From: an uncultured Collinsella sp. | GTDB taxonomy: Bacteria > Actinomycetota > Coriobacteriia > Coriobacteriales > Coriobacteriaceae | DNA: 54,324 nucleotides | Assembly (NCBI GenBank): GCA_900545615.1 | Contig: UQZM01000008.1 | Span: 1 to 54,324, forward strand | Direction: 5' to 3' | Part shown: positions 43,022-52,400 of the stretch, piece after piece | Numbering within the stretch: the first letter of the stretch is position 1 | How the letters are laid out: every line of letters starts with the position of its first letter | The notes under the pieces: model-generated | Database searches by the model: none | What the model saw: only the letters and a program-made list of their open reading frames with translations | Told to the model about the DNA's origin: nothing | Position numbers and translations under genes: made by a program

Positions 43022-43131
43022 CACTGGGGGCTGTTTGTGATTACCATACTATCCGTGGTCGCGGGCGCAGCACCCGGCTCTCCGGTGAGCGGCGCAAAAC
43101 CGCTCATGGACGGCAGCACATGACCGGCGTA

Positions 43132-43452
43132 TTACAGGTGCTTCTCAAGCAGCGCCTGCAGCCTGGCCTTGGGCAGCGCGCCCACGGAGCGGTCAATTTC
43201 CTCGCCGTTCTTAAAGACAACCAGCGTGGGGATGCTCATGACGCCAAACTTCATGGCCAGGTCCTGATTGTCGTCGACGTTGCATTTGGCGACGGCAAGC
43301 TTGCCGGCCAGCTCGTCGGCTACTTCGTCAACAATGGGCGAGAGCGAGCGGCAGGGACCGCACCACGGTGCCCAAAAATCAACCAGCACGGGAAGGCTGC
43401 CGTTAACGACGGAATCGAAGTTCTCGGGGGTAATCTGCTTAATGTCAGCCAT
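43132..43452 (-). CDS. trxA: Thioredoxin
   Basis: A 106-residue thioredoxin with the WCGPC active site (Cys31, Cys34), Asp25 and cis-Pro in SIPTLVVF. It is a general disulfide reductase in the cytoplasm. The ATG at 43452 follows GGAGGT. The upstream region is shared with the divergent gene at 43589. Confidence 0.96.
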   Translation of the reverse strand: MADIKQITPENFDSVVNGSLPVLVDFWAPWCGPCRSLSPIVDEVADELAGKLAVAKCNVDDNQDLAMKFGVMSIPTLVVFKNGEEIDRSVGALPKARLQALLEKHL

Positions 43453-43588
43453 GGTGACCTCCATAGTGCGACGCGGCTCGGCCGCGTAAAACTCAGTACG
43501 ACCGTGCTTATACCCAACGGTCCGCAAAGCAAGCACTCGCGGTCGGCTCTTTTATATAATGGTGGGCATGCAAACGATTGGAGAGCGC

Positions 43589-44164
43589 ATGTCCACGTCA
43601 CAAAGCCAGAAAAAAGAAGCTATCGCCCAGGCGACCGAGCAGGAGCTCGCATCGCTCGCGGGTCGCGGCGTGCGTATCGCGGGCAACGCGTGCTCGCCGA
43701 TTGTGCTGGTAAAAGGTGATTTAGACGATGCCGAGCGTGCGGGCGGCGAGCTGGCTGCCGGTCCGGACGGTGCCGCGCTGCGCAAGGCGCTCGGTGCCAT
43801 CGGCTACGCGCCCGAGGATTTCTGCGTGTTGGCAAGTGTTGCCGGCGCGGGTGACGGAGCGGTTGCGACAGGCGAGGGCCTGCCGTGCGAGCTGTTCCGC
43901 GAGGCGCTCGAGGCCTTGGACCCCGAGGCGGTCCTGCTGTTGGACGATCGCGCGGCCGATACCATGCGCGAGACCTATGCCGACATGCTTGTGGCAATCG
44001 ACGACTTTGATACCGCTATGCTCAAGCCTGGCTTGGTCGCCCATGTACAGGGTCGTCGCGTGCTCGCGCTCGACGGTTTTGAGGCGGCGCTCACTGACAA
44101 AGCCGCCAAGCAGCGCATGTGGGCATACATCAAACAGCTGACCCCGGCAGCCGCGCCGCTGTAG
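43589..44164 (+). CDS. Hypothetical protein, weakly uracil-glycosylase-like
   Basis: A 191-residue Ala-rich protein of unknown function. Part of it (VLVKGDLDDAERAGG, LRKALGAIGYAPEDF, AVLLLDDRAA) is laid out like the family 4/5 uracil-DNA glycosylase fold, but the catalytic GEAPG and FVG motifs are not recognisable, so activity is doubtful. The ATG at 43589 has GGAG 6 nt before it; earlier in-frame Met codons at 43559 and 43568 lie in the promoter (TATAAT-like at about 43553). Divergent from trxA. Confidence 0.55.
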   Translation: MSTSQSQKKEAIAQATEQELASLAGRGVRIAGNACSPIVLVKGDLDDAERAGGELAAGPDGAALRKALGAIGYAPEDFCVLASVAGAGDGAVATGEGLPCELFREALEALDPEAVLLLDDRAADTMRETYADMLVAIDDFDTAMLKPGLVAHVQGRRVLALDGFEAALTDKAAKQRMWAYIKQLTPAAAPL

Positions 44165-44182
44165 CGGTCCGGCGCCGACAAG

Positions 44183-44221
44183 GCAGCCCCAGCGGGTCGA
44201 ACGCGGCTGCCGGCCTGTCGC
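44183..44221. terminator. Convergent terminator
   Basis: GGCAGCC and GGCTGCC arms, flanked by GACA and TGTC, pair between the convergent hypothetical gene and the histidine kinase. Confidence 0.6.
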
Positions 44222-44225
44222 GTCC

Positions 44226-45503
44226 CTACATCACGGCGCGCAGTTCAAACCGGTCGCCGTTGATGCGGAACTGGCAGTTGCCGTTCATGCGCTCGACGGC
44301 AAGCTTAATGCTCTTGGTTCCAAAGCCGTGTCCGGTGTGCCCGGCTACGGGCATGCCGTCGACCATGCGCGGCGGGCGCCCAAACGTGTTGGAGACCAAA
44401 AGGAGCAGTTGACCGTCCTCGCAACGCAAGTCAAGATCGACAAATCGCTTGCCCTGGGGAGCGGCACTTGCGGCGACGATGGCGTTGTCCAGGGCATTTG
44501 AGAGCACGCTAAACAGATCGACATCGGCTACATGGACGCTCTCGGGCACGGCGGCGCGCAGGTCGGCGGCGATGCCGTTTCGGTCGATATCGGAGCTAAA
44601 TGACGAAAGCGCGATATTGACCGTGTCGTTGGCGCAGTAGCGGCGCACGGCGGTGCGGTCGTTCGTCTCACAGAGCTCGTCGATGCGCTCGAGCGCCTCG
44701 TCGATGTGGCCCTCCTCGATCAAAGCCGCAAGGCCGCGCAGGAAGTGCCGCATGTCATGGCGGAGGACTGAAAGCTCACGTCCAGATTGGCGCCAAGCCT
44801 CGAGCTCCTTGATGGCCGCGCTGTCGCGGGTCGCGAGCATCCAGCGCTCGCGCTCGGCGATTTCCTTCGCCTCGTATTCGCGCAGATACACAGCAAGAAA
44901 CATAAGGTAGAACGCGCAAAGCGCAAACGCCAAAAACTCAACCGTCACCACGGAGCCCGAGTGGAAGAGCGTGGTGTAGACGTTGGTGGCGTAGTCAAAG
45001 ATGTAGTAGACGAGCGGCAGGATGAGCAGAATCTCGAGCTCGGTAGGGCTTTTGACCGCCAGGCGCGGACCGATGTCGCTTGCCCAATGCAGCAGGATCG
45101 CAAAGACGACGGCCGTGGTGATAATGCGTGCCACGTAGTACGCGATTTGCGACTCGGTGGCGGCGAGCGCGGCGATGCCCATCCAGTTGCTAAACTGGCA
45201 GCTCAGGTAAGCACTGGTGACGCCCAGCATAACGAGCAGCGGGCTCAGGCGATAGCGCGCGCACAGATAGATGACGAGCGGCAGATGCACGACGAACGGA
45301 TATGCCTGACGGGCGAAAAGCTCGCCGCCGACGGCGTCGGCGAGGCCGAATGCGCATCCGGTTACGACGCTGACCATCACGAGCTCAAGTGCATGACGCC
45401 GGTTGATCTCGATGCCGCAGAGCGCCGCCGAGGCAAAAACGCCAAAAAGCAGGGTCGTTGCGTGGTGAATTGCCCAAAGTATCATCTCGGCCGTGGGGAG
45501 CAT
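44226..45503 (-). CDS. GHKL sensor histidine kinase (AgrC-type)
   Basis: A 425-residue membrane kinase: six or seven membrane segments (about 1-200), a coiled linker, the phospho-acceptor His249 in VLRHDMRH, the N box (SNALDNAI) and the G box (GHGFGTKS). It belongs to the AgrC/NatK-like group that pairs with LytTR regulators and often senses peptides. Its ATG at 45503 overlaps the stop of the response regulator by one base (TGATG), so the two are translationally coupled. Confidence 0.9.
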   Translation of the reverse strand: MLPTAEMILWAIHHATTLLFGVFASAALCGIEINRRHALELVMVSVVTGCAFGLADAVGGELFARQAYPFVVHLPLVIYLCARYRLSPLLVMLGVTSAYLSCQFSNWMGIAALAATESQIAYYVARIITTAVVFAILLHWASDIGPRLAVKSPTELEILLILPLVYYIFDYATNVYTTLFHSGSVVTVEFLAFALCAFYLMFLAVYLREYEAKEIAERERWMLATRDSAAIKELEAWRQSGRELSVLRHDMRHFLRGLAALIEEGHIDEALERIDELCETNDRTAVRRYCANDTVNIALSSFSSDIDRNGIAADLRAAVPESVHVADVDLFSVLSNALDNAIVAASAAPQGKRFVDLDLRCEDGQLLLLVSNTFGRPPRMVDGMPVAGHTGHGFGTKSIKLAVERMNGNCQFRINGDRFELRAVM

Positions 45504-46225
45504 CAGCGCCTCCCGCCCTCGAACCGTGCCGCAAAGTAGGCATCCTGGAAACCCTGCTTGCAGCTGCGCGCCAGCGGGATGCAAGCGCCCGATCGCATGA
45601 CGATATCCGTGCGGTTGAAGTGGTCGATATTGCGCAGGTTGACCTGGTAGCTGCGGTGGCATTTAAAGAAACTCGCGTTTTTGGCTAGCTGGTCCTCGAT
45701 GTTGCGGAACGGCTCAAGCGCCTCGATATCGCGCCCGTCGCGCAGGTGGAATACCACGTGCTTGTTGCGGGCCTCGGCATATTCGATATCGGACAGGCGC
45801 AGGGCATGGTAGCCAAAGGACGTTTTGGTCACGAGCTCATCGGTCGCGGCGGGTCGCATACTCGAAAGCTCGTCGAGCAGTTGCGCCAGGCGTTCGTAAG
45901 TCACGGGCTTGAGCAGGTAGTCGAAGGCGCGGACCTCATAGGACTCCAGCGCGAACTCGGGCGACGAGGTGAGGAACACCAGGCGCACGGCGGTGTCGGA
46001 TTGGCGCAGCTCCCGCGCGGTATCCATGCCGTTGACGAGCGGCATGATCATGTCGAGCAGAATGATGTCGGCGCGCGATGCGGCATGGCGGGCCAGCAGG
46101 TCCTCGCCGCGCGTGACGAGCGCAACGTCGACCGTCGTGCCCGTCTCGGTCGACCAGCGGTCGATCATCCGGTGCAGTCTATCTAGAAAAGCGACGTCGT
46201 CGTCGCAGGCGATAATCTTGAGCAT
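45503..46225 (-). CDS. LytTR-family response regulator
   Basis: A 240-residue regulator with a receiver domain (phospho-acceptor Asp58 in ILLDMIMP, acidic Asp8-Asp9) and a C-terminal LytTR DNA-binding domain (about 135-235, with FFKCHRSYQVNL). The ATG at 46225 follows AGGGGG. It is divergent from the giant surface protein gene 244 nt away, which makes that gene a good candidate target. Confidence 0.92.
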   Translation of the reverse strand: MLKIIACDDDVAFLDRLHRMIDRWSTETGTTVDVALVTRGEDLLARHAASRADIILLDMIMPLVNGMDTARELRQSDTAVRLVFLTSSPEFALESYEVRAFDYLLKPVTYERLAQLLDELSSMRPAATDELVTKTSFGYHALRLSDIEYAEARNKHVVFHLRDGRDIEALEPFRNIEDQLAKNASFFKCHRSYQVNLRNIDHFNRTDIVMRSGACIPLARSCKQGFQDAYFAARFEGGRR

Positions 46226-46381
46226 TCGGGCCCCCTTAGTAGTTCGATTTTGCCACATTGGGTGCGCGCCGCCCGCGGAGGTGTGCCCCGTTTGCGCCCC
46301 ACGACGTGCAACTCGCGCCAAGCGGCAGGGCGTTAGAAAGTGCAGCAGCAAAATAATCCGTGGATAAACATGTCAATCGAT

Positions 46382-46418
46382 GCCGGCGGTCGGACGGGGA
46401 ATCATGCCGACCGCCGGC
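46382..46418 (+). promoter_or_regulatory. Leader hairpin before surface-protein gene
   Basis: GCCGGCGGTCGG (46382-46393) pairs perfectly with CCGACCGCCGGC (46407-46418), about 50 nt before the start codon. No T-run follows, so it is more likely a 5'-UTR structure than a terminator. The rest of 46226-46469 holds an AT-rich promoter-like stretch near 46330-46370. Confidence 0.5.
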
Positions 46419-46469
46419 GCCAAGCGATAGCGAACATTGCGAAAGCATATAGGGGTAAGGGGAGCTGTG

Positions 46470-49400
46470 ATGAGGGAGAAGAAGATGGGGATGCGCGCTG
46501 TGTTGACGCGTCTGCTGGGTCTCGCCACCGTGGCCTGCGCGCTCGTGGCAACGCCAGCGGTGGCTGAGGCGGCGACAACGGCGGATATTCCGTCGAACGC
46601 GAAGATTGCCCAAACAAAAAGCAACAACCCCTACGTTGCCGATACGGTGACACTCGAGGCTGGCGAGGATTGCCTCGTCGGCGGAGAGATCGAGATCAAC
46701 CACTACGTCGTAAAGGGCGGTTCCAAGCAAAATCCGACGCGCATTTATTTCACCGAGAATGCATATCAAGGTCGCTGGAATGGTTCCATTAAGGACAAAA
46801 GAGGCAGCGGCTACGACGAACTCTTTGTGCTCGACGGCGGCTATATCGAGTTTATTGGAACCAACGGGAATGGCAGGACTCCCGTCTATTGCAACGGCAA
46901 GAGCTTTCTGTCCGACAATGCCGGCAAAAGAGACGGTTACGGCGATGGCGCCGATAAAAACAGGGTCCCCAACAGCCTGAACCTTAAGGTTTCCGGCATC
47001 GAGTTTAAGACGGTGGCCTCAGGGGTGTCTAAAAGGCCAATTGCACTGTACGGCACGATGGTCGATGGCGAAACGGCAACCTTCGACAATATCAAGGTCA
47101 GCAAATGGGATTGCACGCCGAACGGTGCGACTTATGGTAGCAGTCACAAGTACAGCAACATCGCAACAGAATATGAAACCTCTCCGGCGCCGGTTACGAT
47201 CCTCAGCTCGGCGAACGGTGCAAAGAGTTTGGACGTCACGTTTAGCAACTGTGAATTTACGGATAATGAAGATGACTGCACTGGTGCGCTAAGTGTCGTA
47301 GGCCGTGGGTACAGGCCCAAGGTTGTGCTCAACAACTGCACCTTCAAGAACAATCAACAAGAATCGATCTGGTGTAAAGAACTTAACGTGCAGGATAAAA
47401 ATGAGCATACCCATGCCGGCAACATTGTTGTCAATAATGCGGACGTAGCACTGAACGGTTGCACCATCACATCGACGCAAGAAGCGGCGAACTATACGCA
47501 AGATATGGTTATGACGAGCGCAATTGCGGTGGCTAAAAATTCGACATGCACGCTCAACAATACGCAGGTGAGCGACACTTATGCAGAGGGCACGTACTAC
47601 CATTCCGATGCGAACACGCGTCGAAACACTGTGTATGCCCGCGGAACGGTGACGCTTGCTGGCAATACGACCATTGCAACTAACGGCGAGAAGGGCGCCC
47701 GAGGCCTTGCGCTCGACACGCCGGGGATTAATTACTACGGCAAACTGAACATTGCCGACACCTTCACGGGTAAGGTCCAGCTGTCGCTCAAGGACGATCA
47801 GCTGGGCGCCTATGCAGGCACGCAGTGGAAGCTTGGCACCTGCGGCATCGAAGAGAGCGACCTGCGCGCTCGTGTTACTACGGACGACCCGAGCGTTGGC
47901 ATCGGAAGGACAGACGACGGATATGTGTACGCCTCGCGCCTGCCGCACGAGCATGTGTGGTCGGTGGAAAAGGCTGCCAACAGCTCATATCAGCTGAAGG
48001 TCACCTGCTCCGGCAAGATGCGCCCGAGCGATTGCAACTACAAAAATGGTTATGCCGTCGAGCTGGGCATCGATGGGGCAACGCCGGATAAGGGAAAGCT
48101 GGGCGTTACATACAGCGGCGGTGAAGTCACTCCAACGCTGACGATGTCGAATAAGGACGGCTATGCTCGAGACGATATCGTCTCGAAGGGCGACGTCTAT
48201 ATCTCTGGCTCTAGGTATTACAAGCTTACGAAGTGGGGCGACAGCGCGGGCGAGGCGCTGGAGTATGTTCCTGCCGATGCGGGGATTTACCGTATCGAGT
48301 CTACGGTTAAGGTCAAGGGCCAAGAGGGCGACCTGACGCTTGCTCGCGAGTTCCAAATAAGACCGCTGGAGTTGAGCAAAGTCAGCGGACTCACGTTTGA
48401 ATTCAATGACGGCGGAACAGACACCACGGTCGATGGTGAGAAAGTTCGTGCGTATCCGTGGACGGGTAAGACGATCAGGCCCAGTTTCTCTGTCAAGATT
48501 TATAACTACGACTCTCAAAGCTGGTCGTACTTTGTCAAGGACAATGACTACGTGATTGACGGCGATTCGACGTATAGCACAGTGAGCGCGATCGATCCTC
48601 CCAGCTCCAATTCCTACTTCCCGTACTATCAGGTCTATATCAAGGGTACGGGTAACTATACGGGTTCGGCATATGCAAACTGGACCATCACAGGTACGCA
48701 GTTTGAGAACGTGACGGCAGAGGGATTCGAGGGCGTCTACGACGGACAGCCTCACGGCGTCAACATTTCGGTGTCAAATGCCCCTGCCGACATGACGATC
48801 GAGTACAGCTTTGATGAGGGCGACAGCTGGACAACGGAGGCGAAGAGCTATACGGACGTTCAGCGTAACCGTAAGGGCGAGATCTGCTCCGTAACGGTCG
48901 ATTACCGCATCACCGCGAAAGACTATGTGAGAAAGAGTGGGTCGGTTGAAATCAAGATTACGCCGGCCGGCCAGTCTGTTCCTTGGCGTTATATCGCTAG
49001 CGACGGCACGGGTGTCAAGGTCAAGGACCAAAGTGCGCATTTACTCGAGGATGGGTCGCTCTCCAACTTGAATAAGACCTATGAGTGGAGAAAATACGGG
49101 GACACATACTGGGAGTCCATCGGTGCCGGTGGAACTTCGGTCGATGGGCTGCCCGCCGGGAAGTATGAGGTGCGCTTCAAAGCGGACAACAACCACTACG
49201 CTTCGGGGGCTAACGTCTTCGAAATTGCGGAGGGTCCTTGCGCGTCCGCTGACGGTACTTGGTATAAGACCGAGGGTTCGAATGGCGCTCACTGGCAGGT
49301 GTGTCGATGCGGCAAGAAGCTTAACGAAGACACGCATGTCTTCTCTTGGGAGGAAGTTAAGGCTCCCACCACCGAGAAGCCCGGTCTAAGGCGGTATCAA

Positions 49401-52400
49401 TGCTCCACGTGCGGCTATGTCCTGCGCGAGGAGGAGATTCCTCCGGCGTACATCGGCGGTTATGTCGGCGTGTATGACGGCAACGAGCATGCCGTGAGCG
49501 TGGACCTTAGGGATGGCGCGACGGCTCAGTTCAGCATCGACGGTGGTGTCACGTGGAAAACGGATGCTCCCACAATCAAAAACGTCGGCAAGACCACGGT
49601 CGACTATAAGGTGACCATCCCTGGTGCTTCCGACATCAAGGGGCAGGTGACGCTCGAGGTGACGCCGCTTGCGATCACGGTGGCGCCCGCTGCCGCATCT
49701 AAAACGTATGGCGATCCGGATCCCGACTTTACCTATGAAGTGACGGCCGGCTCCCTTATGAAGGGCGATACGCTTTCCGGTATCACGTACAAGCGTGATA
49801 AGGGCGAGGATGTCCTGACCGGTTATAAGACGTACAAGGTGACGGCTTCTCAGGAAGAGGGCGCCAACGCTAATTACAACATTACGTTTGAGGTGGGCGA
49901 ATTCACCATTAAACGCCGCGTTGTCGAGGTGCAGTGGACGGTCGGTCAGTATGTTTACAACGGCCAAGAACAGGGTCCTACGGCAGAGATAACCAATCTG
50001 GTTAACAACGACGACGTGTCTCTCAAAGTTGTGGATGCCGCAAAAGTAAATGCTGGCTCGTATACAGCGAAGGTGAGCAAGCTCGTCGGTGAGGATAAGG
50101 TTCTCGCTAATTACAGTAAGCCTTCGGGCATCGAGTGCAAGTACGCTATTGCCAAGGCCGATAGGGAAAGCGCTCCTGAGGTAAAGGCGACGGCGGAGAC
50201 CGTAAACGGTAAGCACGACGGCAAGATCGAGGGCGTCGACACGTCGATGCAGCTGGGCAAACCTCGCGCTCAGATGATGTTTATCAAAGAGAGCGATCTG
50301 GTCGATGGTGACAAGCTCGAGAATCTAGCGCCCGGTTCATACCGTTTGTGCTACGGAGCGACGACGAATTACAACGCTTCCAAGACCGTTACCGTTACGG
50401 TCGATGCCGGCCGCAAGCTCAAGGTGACGCTGCCGGCCGAGCAGACGGGCTACACGCTTACGGCTGACGCGACCGAGCTCGACTGGCATGGTTCTGCGAC
50501 GCTTAAGCTTGCGGTTGCGGATGGCTATTACGCGACCAAGGGTCTTTCCGTTAAGGCGAACGGCGAGACCATCAAGCCCAGCGAGCAGGGCGTTTACCAA
50601 CTATCTAAGGTTGAGAAAGACACCGTGATTACCGTCGAGGGTATCGCCAAGCACGAACCCGATGGTACCGACTGGGAGAGCGACGGTTCTTCTCACTGGC
50701 ATGTTTGCACGTGCGGTGAGCGGATTGACGTTGCTGAGCATTCCTTCGAGTGGATAATCGATGAGAAGCCTACGGTCGAGAAGCCTGGGTCCAAGCATCT
50801 GCATTGCTCCGTCTGTGGCTACAATTCCCCCGAGAAAGTTGTAATCCCGGCGGCCTCTGTTGCCGGCTATTCCGGCGAGTATGACGGTAAGGTTCACTCT
50901 GTCGATGTCTCGGCTCTGCCCGAGGGTGCGACGGCCACGTACAGCATCGACGGTGGCGTTACTTGGTCCGCCGCTGCCCCTGAGATCAAGGGCGTCGGCA
51001 CCCTGCCGTTCAAGTACAGCGTGACTGTCGGCGGCGCCGCTATCGAGGGCGAGGCGGAGCTTGTGGTCACGCCGCGCAAGGTTACCGTGACGGCATCCGA
51101 CTCCTCCAAGACGTACGGTAACGATGATCCTGCTCTGAGCTCGAAGGTCACCGAGGGCAAGCTCGTGGAGGGCGAGTCCCTTGGGGGCATCATCGTCTCC
51201 CGCGAGGCCGGCGAATCCGTGTGTGAGGGCGGCTACGCCGTGACGGCGTCGCAGACCGAAGACGCCAACCCCAACTACGAGATTACGTTTAGGCCCGGCA
51301 AGTTCACCATCGACAAGCGCGAGCTCACCGTGGAGTGGGACGCCACCACCGAGTTCACCTACGACGGCGAGGAGCATTGCCCCCAAGCGACGCTCGGTAA
51401 CGTCGTCGGCGATGATGAGCTCTCCGTGTACGTCGACGGCGCTGCGGTCAAGGCCGGCAAGCACACGGCGACCATCACCGAGCTGACGGGCGACGATGCG
51501 GGCAACTACAAGCTGCCGGCAACGGGCCTGACGTGCAAGTTCTCCATCAAGAAGGCGCCCAAGGGCGCACCGGTGGTCCAGGGCGTGGCTGAGACCTTCA
51601 GTGCCAAGCGCGACGGCAGAATCACGGGCGTCGACGCCACCATGGAGTGGCGCGCCAAGGGCTCGGGTGAGTATCAGGCCGTGGAAGGGGGCGCGACCGA
51701 GCTCAGCGGTCTTGCTGCGGGTACATACGAGGTGCGTTATCGCGTCGATGACGACCACGAAGCTTCTGCCGCGACCAAGGTCACAGTTGCCGCAGGCCGC
51801 AAACTTGTCGTGACGTTGCCCGCCAAGCAGGTCGGCTACAAGCTCACGGCTGACGCAACCGAGCTCGATTGGCATGGCTCTACCACTTTCGCTATCAGCA
51901 TCGAGGACGGTTACTTCGCCGATCCCTCCGCCTACGTCGTTAAGGTCAACGATTCCGTCGTGGCACAAAACGACCGCGGCGAGTTCGCTGTCCAGGACGT
52001 CGAAGGCGACGTGAACGTGACGGTCGAGGGCGTGCGCAAGCACGAGGCCGTGAACGATAAGTGGCTCTCCGACGACAATACGCACTGGCATAAGTGCGCC
52101 TGTGGTGACAAGGTCGACGAGGCCAAGCACGCCTTTGAGTGGGTTGTCGACAAGGCGCCCACGGCAACCGAGGCGGGCTCCAAGCATCAGCGGTGCACGG
52201 TCTGTGGACATGTGTTGCCTGCAGTCGCGATTCCGGCTGCCGCTATCGTTGGCTACTCCGGCGAGTACGACGGTGCGTATCACACGGTCGACGCGACGAG
52301 ACTGCCCGAGGGCGCGACGGCCCAGTACAGCACCGACGGCAAGAACTGGTCCCCCGAGGCCCCCAAGATCCGCGACGTTGGCACGCTGACCGTTGCCTAC

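Noticed and set aside
43589..44164. Uracil-DNA glycosylase
   Set aside because: The similarity is faint and the catalytic motifs are missing, so it is kept as hypothetical.
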